Assembly (NCBI GenBank): GCA_963786945.1
Contig: CAWBAO010000004.1
Location: forward strand, 682,001-746,000
DNA length: 64,000 bases
Reading direction: 5' to 3'
Source of the DNA: JADKCZ01 sp963786945
Lineage (GTDB): Bacteria; Myxococcota; Myxococcia; Myxococcales; Anaeromyxobacteraceae
Program-made: the position numbers and the translations under genes
The notes under the pieces: model-generated
Told to the model about the DNA's origin: nothing
Seen by the model: only the letters and a program-made list of their open reading frames with translations
Database searches by the model: none
In this document: positions 1 to 8,057 of the stretch, in pieces
Layout of the letters: every line of letters starts with the position of its first letter
How positions within the stretch are numbered: the stretch's first letter is position 1

Positions 1-623
1 GTGCGCCCCATGTCGCGGAAGCCGCCGCCGTCCGTGCCGACCGCCGCCACCGCCTCCTCCAGCGTGGTCGCGGCGCCGGCCGGGTCGCCCTCCTCCACCC
101 GCAGGCCCGCCGCCAGCCGCCAGGCCTCGGGATCGCCAGGCTCGCCGGCGGCCGCGCGCGAGGCCTCGATGGCCATGGCGGCGCGCAGCTCGGCCTGGGC
201 CGGCGGGAGCTGGCGGCGCGCCAGCAGGCCGCGCCCGAGCAGCAGGTGGGCCTGCGCCGCCGCCCGCCCGGCGCCGTCGCACGCCAGGGCCCGCCGCGCC
301 TCGGCCTCGGCCGCGGCGGCCTGCCCCATGGACGCCAGCGCCTCGGCCAGGGCCACGCGCAGCTCGGCGCTGCCCTCGTCGAAGGCCAGCGCCAGCCTCA
401 GCTCCTCGACCTCGAGCGGGGCGTCGCCGCGCAGCCCGGCCAGGCGCGCCTCGACGTAGTGGACGACCGCGCCGGGCGATGGGAAGCCGTCCGCCCCGTC
501 CGCGGCGGCGGGGCAGGCCGGGACCTCGCCCGGGGGGGCGGCGCCGGCCGCGGTGGCGAGGGCGGCCAGGGCGAGGCTGGCGACGAGCCGTGGCGAGCCG
601 GCGAGGTGCACGGTGGGGAGCAT
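1..623 (-). CDS. Secreted TPR-like repeat protein, C-terminus off the window
   Basis: The reading frame starts at an ATG at 623 and stays open to the left edge, so about 207 N-terminal residues are visible. The first 28 residues look like a Sec signal peptide (Arg, then a Leu/Ala-rich core ending in AAGAAP). The rest is Ala/Leu/Glu-rich and helical, with units such as AEALASMGQAAAAEAEARRA and ARRQLPPAQAELRAAMAIEA spaced as in tetratricopeptide repeats. It is divergent from the amidase gene at 723, leaving about 100 bases for two promoters. The function is unknown; a periplasmic scaffold or assembly factor is the usual role of such proteins. GC-rich third positions on this strand support it as real. 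Confidence 0.7.
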   Translation of the reverse strand, partial: MLPTVHLAGSPRLVASLALAALATAAGAAPPGEVPACPAAADGADGFPSPGAVVHYVEARLAGLRGDAPLEVEELRLALAFDEGSAELRVALAEALASMGQAAAAEAEARRALACDGAGRAAAQAHLLLGRGLLARRQLPPAQAELRAAMAIEASRAAAGEPGDPEAWRLAAGLRVEEGDPAGAATTLEEAVAAVGTDGGGFRDMGR

Positions 624-722
624 AATCACCGGCCCCGCCCCCGGCCAAACCCGCCCCGGGCCCTCGCGCTCGCCGGGGTTGGCGCCACCGGGGGAACCCC
701 GGTTCGTGCTACATCGGCGGGC

Positions 723-1535
723 ATGGCTCCGCCCACCTTCCTCGTCGCCGCGGTGCAGATGACCTCCTCGACCGACCGGGCCCGCAACCTGGAGACCGCG
801 GTCCGGCTCATCGAGGAGGCGGCCGATCTCGGCGCCCGCCTGATCGGCCTCCCCGAGAACTTCTCCTACATGGGGCCGCAGGAGGGGCTGCTCGAGGGGG
901 CGGAGTCGCTGGACGGGCCCACCCTGGGCGCCATCCGCGAGGTGGCCCGGCGGCGCGCCGTCTACGTCATCGCCGGCTCCATCGCCGAGAAGGTGGCCGA
1001 CCCGAGGAAGACCGCCAACACCAGCGCGCTCATCGCCGACGACGGCTCGCTGGTGGCCGCCTACCGGAAGATCCACCTCTTCGACGTGAACATCCCGGAC
1101 GGCGCGCGCTACGCCGAGTCCGAGGTGGTGGCGGCCGGCGACCAGGCCATCATCGCCCCCACCCCGCTGGGCCGGATCGGCCTCACCATCTGCTACGACC
1201 TGCGCTTCCCCGAGCTCTACCGCAAGCTGGCGGGCTTCGGCGCCGCCATCCTCTCCATCCCGGCGGCCTTCACCCTCTTCACCGGCAAGGACCACTGGGA
1301 GGTGCTGCTGCGGGCTCGCGCCATCGAGAACCTGGCCTACGTGGTGGCGCCGGCGCAGGTGGGGACCCACTCGGCCAAGCGCCAGACCTTCGGCAACGCC
1401 ATGGTGATCGACCCGTGGGGCGTGGTGCTGGCCCGCTGCCCCGACGGCGAGGGGGTCTGCGTGGCGCCGTTCAGCCGGGCCCGGCTGGAGCGGGTGCGCC
1501 AGGAGCTGCCGGCGCTGAAGCACCGCAAGCTGTAG
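723..1535 (+). CDS. Carbon-nitrogen hydrolase (nitrilase superfamily, Nit1/Nit2-like amidase)
   Basis: This 270-residue cytoplasmic enzyme has the full nitrilase-superfamily Glu-Lys-Cys triad: Glu45 in GLPENFSY, Lys116 in YRKIHLFDV and the nucleophile Cys157 in TICYDLRFPE. The CYDLRFPEL signature and the length are typical of the Nit branch, whose characterised members hydrolyse deaminated glutathione or omega-amido acids; the exact substrate cannot be read from the sequence. I chose the ATG at 723 because it begins the conserved FLVAAVQM strand. An upstream extension in the same frame has no family similarity. The gene is intact and converges with the minus-strand gene ending at 1553. Confidence 0.9.
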   Translation: MAPPTFLVAAVQMTSSTDRARNLETAVRLIEEAADLGARLIGLPENFSYMGPQEGLLEGAESLDGPTLGAIREVARRRAVYVIAGSIAEKVADPRKTANTSALIADDGSLVAAYRKIHLFDVNIPDGARYAESEVVAAGDQAIIAPTPLGRIGLTICYDLRFPELYRKLAGFGAAILSIPAAFTLFTGKDHWEVLLRARAIENLAYVVAPAQVGTHSAKRQTFGNAMVIDPWGVVLARCPDGEGVCVAPFSRARLERVRQELPALKHRKL

Positions 1536-1552
1536 GCGCCCCGGGCCGGCGC

Positions 1553-2251
1553 CTAGAAGGCGAACATGAGCCCGTAGGTGACCAGCAGCCCGTCGTTCGA
1601 GATGTCCCAGCTCTTCGACGAGCCGAAGTCGCTGACGTGGTTCTGCTGCACCTCGACCACCAGCATGGTGTGCTTGATGCCGGAGTCCCGCTCCAGCTCC
1701 CGCGACAGCGTGGTGTCGATGAAGTCGAGCACCAGCGCCAGCCCGCCGCCCCAGCCCCACCCGTTGGTGACGCCCTTCTCGACCTGCTTGCCGCCCGCGC
1801 CCGTCACCCACCAGTGGTCGCGCAGCAGGGCGATGCGGCCGTAGGGGACGAGCGGGACGCCCCACTCCTCCCAGACCAGGTCGAGCCGGTAGGTGACGTC
1901 GAGGCTGAGCGGCAGCATCTTGAAGGCGGTCTCCTCCTGGCTCGCCGTGCCGTCGTCGAAGATGCCGTGGCCCTTGGCGTTCAGGTAGCCGATGCCGCCC
2001 CCCACCTCGAGCGTGCCCTTGCCGTGGAACAGCGCCTTGCCACCGCGGAGCTTGAACATCCACGGGCGGGTGGTGCCGAAGCTGGTCTCCCAGGGGCCGA
2101 CCGTCCCCGGGAACTCGGAGTCGATGTTGGGGCGGTACTGCCCGGCCTGGAACTCGAAGGAGCCGAGCACCGCCTTGCGCTCCTCGGCGCGCGCCGGCGC
2201 CGCCGCGGCCAGCAGGGCCACCGCCGCCGCCGCGACCAGGGCGCGGCTCAC
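1553..2251 (-). CDS. Secreted, probable outer-membrane beta-barrel protein
   Basis: A 232-residue protein starting at a GTG at 2251, whose start overlaps the stop of the upstream gene in a GTGA arrangement, so the two are translationally coupled. Residues 1-22 form a signal peptide (VAAAAVALLAAAAPARA). The mature part has alternating aromatic and glycine-rich strands (LEVGGGIGYLNAKGHG, VPYGRIALLRDHWW) and ends in LLVTYGLMFAF, a terminal Phe after an amphipathic strand as in outer-membrane barrels recognised by BamA. No named family is recognised. Its coupling to a fibronectin-type protein with a surface-sorting tail suggests a shared envelope role. Confidence 0.65.
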   Translation of the reverse strand: MSRALVAAAAVALLAAAAPARAEERKAVLGSFEFQAGQYRPNIDSEFPGTVGPWETSFGTTRPWMFKLRGGKALFHGKGTLEVGGGIGYLNAKGHGIFDDGTASQEETAFKMLPLSLDVTYRLDLVWEEWGVPLVPYGRIALLRDHWWVTGAGGKQVEKGVTNGWGWGGGLALVLDFIDTTLSRELERDSGIKHTMLVVEVQQNHVSDFGSSKSWDISNDGLLVTYGLMFAF

Positions 2252-3120
2252 GAGCGCCTCCGGAGCCCGCGCAGCGCCAGCGCCACCCCGAGCAGCGACA
2301 CCAGGCCGGCCGGGCCACCGCCGCAGCCGCCCTGCTCGTGGCCCCCGGCGTCCTGGTACTGCTCCCAGAAGTCCGCCACGTGCTGTGGCGTCCCGTTGAC
2401 CGCCACCGAGGCAGTGGACTGGTTGCCGCCGGCCGACACCGCCACGACCCACACCGAGTAGGTCACGCCGTTGGTCAGGCCGGAGATCCGCTGGTTGCTC
2501 GTGCCGGTGAAGCTCTCGGTGTGGGTGTCGCCGGGGTTGCCGACCGCCTCGGCGGTCACCCGGTACGAGGTCGGCGCCACGCCGTTGTCGGTGCCGTTGG
2601 ACCAGCTGACGTAGAGCGCCGAGTCCCCGGAGGCCACCGAGACGTTCACCGGCTGCGGCGGCAGCTTCAGCTCCAGGGGGACGCTGCCGGACATGCTGGT
2701 CCTCAGGACCGTCCCGGAGAGCTGCTGCACGCAGACGTTGATGGTGGTGCTGGTCCCGCCGGCGACGCAGGCGGTGTCGGCGATCCCCGCAGCCGAGATG
2801 AAGTCGTGCCGCGTGAGCGTGCCGGTGACGGGATAGGTCCCGGAGATGCCGAGGGCCGGGATGTCGCCGCCCAGCTGCGTGCCAGGCGGGGTGCCGGTGG
2901 TGGGGCAGGCCCCGCTCGAGACGCTGGACACGTAGAGGTTGTACACGTCCCCGGTCACGGGGGTGATCGTCGACGTCCAGGCGATGGTGACGTAGGTCGT
3001 CGAGGAGGTGCAGTCGGCGATACCGAGGGCGGCGGGCACCACCAGCACCTGGCCGGCGATCTGGGCGAGCCCGGCGGTGGGAACCAGCAGGGCGGTGAGC
3101 AGGGCGAGGCGGCGGAGCAT
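2248..3120 (-). CDS. Fibronectin type III protein with MYXO-CTERM-like sorting tail
   Basis: This 290-residue protein has an N-terminal signal peptide (LALLTALLVPTAGLAQ), a Thr/Ser-rich N-terminal half, and a fibronectin type III domain around residues 140-235 (SVASGDSALYVSWSNGTDNG, then YRVTAEAV and VTYSVWVVAVSAGG). It ends with a Gly-Cys cluster, one hydrophobic helix and an Arg-rich tail (GGCGGGPAG, LVSLLGVALALRG, LRRRS). That tripartite tail is the MYXO-CTERM pattern, which in myxobacteria marks proteins for cleavage and surface anchoring. The start at 3120 gives a good signal peptide. It is the first gene of a two-gene unit with the barrel protein downstream. Confidence 0.75.
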   Translation of the reverse strand: MLRRLALLTALLVPTAGLAQIAGQVLVVPAALGIADCTSSTTYVTIAWTSTITPVTGDVYNLYVSSVSSGACPTTGTPPGTQLGGDIPALGISGTYPVTGTLTRHDFISAAGIADTACVAGGTSTTINVCVQQLSGTVLRTSMSGSVPLELKLPPQPVNVSVASGDSALYVSWSNGTDNGVAPTSYRVTAEAVGNPGDTHTESFTGTSNQRISGLTNGVTYSVWVVAVSAGGNQSTASVAVNGTPQHVADFWEQYQDAGGHEQGGCGGGPAGLVSLLGVALALRGLRRRS

Positions 3121-3271
3121 GGCGGTGGATTGTGCAAGGCCGGCGCCAGCGACGCAAGGTTCGAAGCGCCCGGCCCCACGGGGGTTTTCCGTTCCTCCCC
3201 GCCCTGCCGGGCCGCGCCGGTGCCAATCTGGCAAAGCCGGGGCGGGGCGCCCGCGACCGCCTGCCAAACTG

Positions 3272-4297
3272 TCAGCCCTTCCGGCGCCGCTCCACCATGG
3301 CCAGCGCCACCTGCACCAGGTTGGTCGGCCCGCCCTTGCGCAGGTCGTCGACGGCCAGGAAGAGCGCCAGGCCGTGCTCCAGGGCCGCGTCGCTCCGCAC
3401 CCGGCCCACCAGCACGGCGTCGTCGTTCACCGCCAGCATGGGCATGGGGTAGACGCCCTCGCCCGGGCGGTCGATGAGCTTCACCGCCGGGGCCCGGCGC
3501 AGCGCCTGGCGCGCCGCCTCCGCGTCGAGCGGCCGCGAGAGGCCGACGTGGACCGCCGCGGCGGAGCCGTAGAAGACCGGCACCTGGACCGCCGTCGCCG
3601 AGATGGCCAGCCCGGGCAGGCCCAGCAGGCGGCGCGTCTCGGCGGCGATGGCGGCCTCCGCCCCGGCGACGCCGTCGGCGCCGAGCGCTCCCACCTGGGG
3701 GACCAGGTTGAAGGCGATGCGGTGGCGGATCCGCCCCGGCTCGGCCGGCTCGCGCGCGTTCATCAGGTCGGCGGCCTCGCGCTGCAGCTGCTCGACGCCG
3801 CGGTGGCCGGCCCCCGAGACCGCCTGGTAGGTCGAGACCACCACCCGCGCCAGCCCGGCCGCCTCGTGGAGCGGCTTGAGCGCGAGCGCCAGCGCGATGG
3901 GGACGGCGTCGGGGCTGGCGGCCAGGGTGGCGCCGCCGTCGAGCGCGGCCAGGTTCACCTCCGGCACCACCAGCGGCACCTCCGGGTCCAGCCGGAAGGC
4001 GGAGGAGCCGTCCACCACCAGGCAGCCGGCGGCGCGCGCCCGGGGCGCCCACTCGCGGCTGGCCTCGGGCCCGGCGGCGAGGATGGCCACGTCACAGTTG
4101 GTGAAGGCCTCGGCGGTCGGGAGCTCCACCTTGAGCCTCCCGTCGCGGAACTCCAGCTCCTGCCCCGCCGAGCGGGCGCTGGCCAGCAGCCGGACCCGGC
4201 CGACCGGGACCTCGAGGTCCTCGAGCACCTCGAGGACGGCGCGGCCGACGGCGCCGGTGGCGCCGAGCAGGGTGATGGCGATGGGGCGTGGTTCCAT
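3272..4297 (-). CDS. Aspartate-semialdehyde dehydrogenase paralogue lacking the catalytic Cys (USG-1-like)
   Basis: At 341 residues this is full length for the family. It keeps the N-terminal Rossmann motif LLGATGAVGRAVLEVLE, the segment GSSAFRLDPEVPLVVPEVN and VVVSTYQAVSGAGHRG. In active enzymes the nucleophile lies in an N-P-N-C-S/T segment just before the ALKPL helix; here that stretch reads ASPDAVPIAL, with Ala or Val in place of Cys. The later GHSE motif that carries the catalytic base is replaced by YGSAAAV. The fold is therefore kept and catalysis is probably lost, as in E. coli USG-1. The aspartokinase gene lies at 15636-16799, so a true asd is expected elsewhere. The ATG at 4297 directly precedes the dinucleotide-binding strand. 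Confidence 0.85.
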   Translation of the reverse strand: MEPRPIAITLLGATGAVGRAVLEVLEDLEVPVGRVRLLASARSAGQELEFRDGRLKVELPTAEAFTNCDVAILAAGPEASREWAPRARAAGCLVVDGSSAFRLDPEVPLVVPEVNLAALDGGATLAASPDAVPIALALALKPLHEAAGLARVVVSTYQAVSGAGHRGVEQLQREAADLMNAREPAEPGRIRHRIAFNLVPQVGALGADGVAGAEAAIAAETRRLLGLPGLAISATAVQVPVFYGSAAAVHVGLSRPLDAEAARQALRRAPAVKLIDRPGEGVYPMPMLAVNDDAVLVGRVRSDAALEHGLALFLAVDDLRKGGPTNLVQVALAMVERRRKG

Positions 4298-4394
4298 GGG
4301 GGCGGACGATACCGCACCTGCCCTGAAGCGCGGCGCCGGCCTGGGCCCCTCCAGCCCCGCCCCTCCGCCTCGCGACGGGACTCCGCCGGCCGGG

Positions 4395-4642
4395 GCGCTC
4401 CACGCGCCTGCGGCGCGCCCTCTCGCCTGCAGCGGGGCCGAGCCAGCGAGCGATCCTGGGGCTGCGAGAGTCGCGCCCGGACCGGCGGTGCCCCGTCGCT
4501 CGGCTGCCCCGATCTTCACCGGGTGCGCGGCCCCGGGGCGCCGGGGCGCGGTCGACCGGCGCGCGACTTTCGCAGCCCCAGGCCGGCTCGTCCTCGCGGA
4601 CACCTCTCTGGCGAGAAGGCGCGCCGCAGGCGCGTGGAGCGC
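4395..4642. repeat. 248-bp near-palindromic intergenic element
   Basis: The 415-base gap between two minus-strand genes holds two nested inverted repeats with identical spacing. The outer arms, 4395-4427 and 4610-4642, match in 32 of 33 positions. The inner arms, 4455-4476 and 4561-4582, match in 21 of 22. Each pair is separated by 27 less conserved bases, and the symmetry centre carries CACCGGGTG. The whole could fold into one long cruciform or RNA hairpin. I see no open frame with a family match inside it. It resembles a structured intergenic repeat (REP/MITE-like), but copy number cannot be judged from one window. Confidence 0.8.
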
Positions 4643-4712
4643 GCTGGTGGACCGCGTTCCGGCGCCCGTGGGGCCGCGACGTGCGATGGCTCCGGGGCGC
4701 GTCCCGGCGCCG

Positions 4713-5606
4713 CTACCCGAGCAGGTCCCGCAGCGCCGGCTCGAGCGTCGGGAACTGGTACCGGTAGCCGAGCGCGATCGCCTGCGACGGCACCACCCGC
4801 TGGCTGGCCAGCAGCACCTCGGCCATCTCGCCGACGGCCAGCCGCAGCGCCACCCCCGGGACCGGGAAGAGGGCGGGGCGGTGGAGCACCGTGGCCAGCG
4901 TCCGCGCCAGCTCGGCCTGGCGCACCGGCACCGGCGCCACGGCATTGAGCGGCCCGCGGGCCCGGGCGTCGTCGAGCGCCAGCAGCAGCAGGCCGAGCTC
5001 GTCGGCGAGGTGGATCCACGGCTGCCAGGCCCGGCCGTCGCCGAGCGGGCCGCCGGCGAAGAGCCGGAACGGGCGGGCCAGCGCCGGCAGCGCCCCCCCG
5101 TCCCGCGCCAGCACCAGGCCGGTCCGCACCACCACCACCCGGGCCCGCGCCGCCGCCGGGGCCGCGGCCGCCTCCCAGCGCACCGAGAGGTCGGCCAGGA
5201 AGCCTTGCCCCGGCGCCGCCCGCTCGTCGAGGAGCTCGTCGCCGCGGTCGCCGTAGAAGCCCACCGCGCTCCCCTGCACCAGCACGGTGGGCCCGCCCGC
5301 GGCGACGGCCTCGGCCACCCGCCGCGTCGAGTCGAGGCGGGAGGAGGCCAGGCGCGCCTTGCGCTCCGGGGTCCAGCGCCCGCCGGCCACCGGCTCCCCG
5401 GCCAGGTGGACCACGGCGTCGGCCCGGCCCAGCGCCTCGACCCAGGGCCCGTCCCGGGCGGGATCGCCCTGGACCGGCTTCACCCCGGCCGGGAGCGCCG
5501 CCCCCGGCTGGCGGGTCAGCGCCGTGACCTCGTCGCCGCGCCGGCGCAGCGCCTCGCAGAGCGAGCGGCCGATGAGCCCGGTGGCGCCGGTGACGAAGAC
5601 GTGCAT
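4713..5606 (-). CDS. yfcH: NAD-dependent epimerase/SDR protein, TIGR01777 (YfcH) family
   Basis: A 297-residue extended short-chain dehydrogenase-like protein. The Rossmann motif VTGATGLIGRSLCEALRRRG opens the protein at residue 5, followed by DAVVHLAGEPVAGGRW and GSAVGFYGDRG, a family signature. The C-terminal LASQRVVPSQAIALGYRYQF matches the YfcH C-terminal domain. The substrate of the family is not established. It lies 24 bases downstream of tsaB on the same strand, so it is probably the last gene of the uppS-cdsA-dxr-rseP-tsaB unit, with the large palindrome after it. The gene is intact. Confidence 0.88.
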   Translation of the reverse strand: MHVFVTGATGLIGRSLCEALRRRGDEVTALTRQPGAALPAGVKPVQGDPARDGPWVEALGRADAVVHLAGEPVAGGRWTPERKARLASSRLDSTRRVAEAVAAGGPTVLVQGSAVGFYGDRGDELLDERAAPGQGFLADLSVRWEAAAAPAAARARVVVVRTGLVLARDGGALPALARPFRLFAGGPLGDGRAWQPWIHLADELGLLLLALDDARARGPLNAVAPVPVRQAELARTLATVLHRPALFPVPGVALRLAVGEMAEVLLASQRVVPSQAIALGYRYQFPTLEPALRDLLG

Positions 5607-5630
5607 GCGCCCTGCCCTCCTGGCGCGGCC

Positions 5631-6386
5631 TCAGCGCCGCGGCGGCAATCCCTCGGGGAACTTCACCTCGGCCTCGCTCTTGCGCACGTAGTGCGGCTCC
5701 AGGGCCGCCAGCGCGGCCTGGTCGAAGGCGGCGACGCGCAGCGCCGCCGCGCAGAGCCGGCCGACGGCGGCGGCGCTGGGGGCCCGCACCGCGGTGGCCA
5801 GCCGAGGGAGGCCCGCCCCGAGCTCGGCCTGGTAGGCCTCGTAGCCCTCGCCGAAGCCGGCCGGGGCCAGCCCGCCGGCGAGCGCCCGGGTCGCCGCCAG
5901 CAGCGCCGGGGCCGGCAGCGCGGCGTCGGGCTGCACCGCCACCACCCCGTCCCCCTCGGCCCGGTAGAACCCCGCGTAGACCTCGCCCTTGCGGGCGTCG
6001 AGCAGCGGGACCAGCAGCGTGCCGGCCGGCGCCCCGGGCGCGGCCGCCAGCGCCATCGAGGCCAGGCTGGAGGCCCCGGTGATGGGGCGGCGGTTCGCGT
6101 AGGAGAAGCCCTTGAAGGTGGCCAGCCCGATGCGGAGGCCGGTGAAGGAGCCCGGGCCGAGCCCGATGGCGTAGCCCTCCACCTCGGGCAGCTTCCGCTG
6201 GGCGGCCAGCAAGAGGTCGCCGATCACCGCCGGGAGCCGGGCGCTGTGGCCGACCGGCGCCCCGGCCACCGGGCGCGCCGGCTGGTGCTCGGTCCGCTCG
6301 GCCACCACCGTGGCGCCGGCCTCGCCGAGCTCGAGCAGCGCGGCCGAGAGCGTCAGCGTGGCGGTGTCGAGCGCGGCGACCAGCAC
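5631..6386 (-). CDS. tsaB: tRNA t6A biosynthesis protein TsaB
   Basis: This 251-residue protein of the ASKHA fold is the partner that pairs with TsaD in making threonylcarbamoyl-adenosine at tRNA position 37. Seen here are VAALDTATLTLSAAL at the N-terminus, HSARLPAVI near residue 48, and the highly conserved IGLGPGSFTGLRIGLATFKG segment, then PLLDARKGEVYAGFY. The C-terminus ends in LEPHYVRKSEAEVKFP. The start is a GTG at 6386 placed just before the first conserved strand. It lies 10 bases after rseP and is probably co-transcribed with it. Confidence 0.92.
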   Translation of the reverse strand: MLVAALDTATLTLSAALLELGEAGATVVAERTEHQPARPVAGAPVGHSARLPAVIGDLLLAAQRKLPEVEGYAIGLGPGSFTGLRIGLATFKGFSYANRRPITGASSLASMALAAAPGAPAGTLLVPLLDARKGEVYAGFYRAEGDGVVAVQPDAALPAPALLAATRALAGGLAPAGFGEGYEAYQAELGAGLPRLATAVRAPSAAAVGRLCAAALRVAAFDQAALAALEPHYVRKSEAEVKFPEGLPPRR

Positions 6387-6396
6387 GGAGAGTCGC

Positions 6397-8040
6397 CTAG
6401 CCCCAGATCCGGATCACGTCGTTGGCGAAGGCCAGCACCATGAGGGTGAGCAGCAGCGCCAGCCCGACCCAGTTGGCCGCCTCCCGCGCCCGCAGCGAGA
6501 GCCGGCGGCGCGTCGCCCCCTCGATGAGGGCGGTGACGATGTGGCCGCCGTCGAGCACCGGGATGGGCAGCAGGTTCATCAGCCCGAGGTTGACGCTGAT
6601 GAGCGCCATCTGGAAGAGGAAGACCTTGAGCCCGGCCTCGGCCGCCTCGCTGGCGATCTGGAAGAGCATGAGCGTGCCGCCGACGTTCTTGAAGCTGAGC
6701 TGCAGCGTGGCGATCTTGTAGATGCCGAGCACGGTGAGCCGGACCACCTCGGTGAGCTGCTGGGCCGCCAGCCGGGCCTGCTCGCCGAGGCCGCGCTGCA
6801 GCGGCACCTCCTCGGCCATCAGCGCCCGGGTGTCGATGCCGGAGCGGTCCTCGAGGTGGAAGCCGATGACCGGCCGGCTGCGCGCCTCGCGGGTCACCTC
6901 GTCCTTGAACTTCTCCTCGACCGGCACCAGCGACACGGTGCGGCCGTCGGCCAGCCCGATGGCCACCGGCCGGCCCGGCTCGAACTCGCGGGCCACGGCG
7001 TTGAGGTCGCGCGCGGCGCGGATGGGCTTGCCGTTGACCGACACCAGCCGCGCGCCGCGGGCCAGGCCGGCCGCCTGGGCGGGCGAGCCGTCGTCGACGC
7101 GGCTCACGTAGGCCGAGACGCTGGGGTCGGCCGGGAGGATGGCCCGCTGGCCGGCCGCGTCGCAGGTGGGGACGCCGTCCAGCGCCACCGGCGCGCGGGC
7201 CTTGCCGATGCCACGCCGCACCTCGAGGCGGACCGGGGCGCAGCCGGCCGCGGCCAGGGCCGCCTCCAGCTCGCCGGCGTGGTGCACCTCGCGCCCGTCC
7301 ACCCGGGTGACCAGATCGAGCGGCTGCAGCGGCGAGGCCACGCCGGGCGCGGGGGCCACCAGCGCCGAGGCGAAGACCGGGGTCACGCCGATGACGCCGA
7401 TGGGGCGGGTCTCCACCGGGTTCACGTCCTCCTCCCGGGCCGGCGTGATCTCCAGCCGGAGCCGCTGCTCGCCGCGCCGCACCGAGAAGGCCAGCGGGAC
7501 GCCGGGGCGCGGCGACACCAGCTCGCGCAGGTCGGAGAAGTAGCGGACCGGCCGCGGCGCCTCGCCGGGCCCCTCCACCGCCTCGACCCGGTCGCCGGCC
7601 AGCAGCCCGGCCACCGCCGCCGGCGAGCCCGGCGCCACGGTCCCGATGACCGGCCCCGGGACCGGCGAGCCGTTCTGGGCCAGGCCGAGCGCGAGGTAGA
7701 CCACGAAGGGGAAGACCAGGTTGGCGGCCGGCCCGGCGAAGGCGATGGCCAGCCGCTTCCACGGCGGCTGCTCGAGGAAGGTGCGCCCCGCGTCCTCGGG
7801 GGCGATGGGCTGGGTGGGATCCTCGCCCGCCATCTTGACGTAGCCGCCGAGCGGCAGCACCGAGAGCCGGTACTCGGTCTCGCCCCAGGTGAAGCCCGCC
7901 AGCCGGGCCCCGAAGCCGATGGAGAAGCGCAGCACCTTGACGTGCAGGAGCTTGGCGACCACGAAGTGGCCCAGCTCGTGGACGAAGATGAGCCCGGCGA
8001 GCAGCGCCACCACCGAGCCGGCCTTGAAGAGGAGATCCAT
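6397..8040 (-). CDS. rseP: Site-2 intramembrane zinc metalloprotease RseP
   Basis: A 547-residue inner-membrane protease that cleaves anti-sigma factors or signal-peptide remnants within the membrane. The HELGH zinc motif is at residues 21-25 in the first membrane helix, and the third zinc ligand motif NLLPIPVLDGGH is near the C-terminus. Between them are two PDZ domains (around 125-210 and 215-400), longer than the single domain of some homologues. The ATG at 8040 was preferred over one 15 bases upstream because GGGAG sits at proper spacing before it. It follows dxr closely, as in many Proteobacteria and Myxococcota. Confidence 0.93.
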   Translation of the reverse strand: MDLLFKAGSVVALLAGLIFVHELGHFVVAKLLHVKVLRFSIGFGARLAGFTWGETEYRLSVLPLGGYVKMAGEDPTQPIAPEDAGRTFLEQPPWKRLAIAFAGPAANLVFPFVVYLALGLAQNGSPVPGPVIGTVAPGSPAAVAGLLAGDRVEAVEGPGEAPRPVRYFSDLRELVSPRPGVPLAFSVRRGEQRLRLEITPAREEDVNPVETRPIGVIGVTPVFASALVAPAPGVASPLQPLDLVTRVDGREVHHAGELEAALAAAGCAPVRLEVRRGIGKARAPVALDGVPTCDAAGQRAILPADPSVSAYVSRVDDGSPAQAAGLARGARLVSVNGKPIRAARDLNAVAREFEPGRPVAIGLADGRTVSLVPVEEKFKDEVTREARSRPVIGFHLEDRSGIDTRALMAEEVPLQRGLGEQARLAAQQLTEVVRLTVLGIYKIATLQLSFKNVGGTLMLFQIASEAAEAGLKVFLFQMALISVNLGLMNLLPIPVLDGGHIVTALIEGATRRRLSLRAREAANWVGLALLLTLMVLAFANDVIRIWG

Positions 8041-8057
8041 CGCGTCCGCTCCCATCG

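Noticed and set aside
246..722. An in-frame upstream extension of the nitrilase reading frame
   Set aside because: It lies opposite the TPR-like gene, has no family similarity, and the conserved N-terminal strand starts at 723.
3272..4297. Calling this gene a functional asd
   Set aside because: The catalytic Cys and the GHSE His are both replaced.
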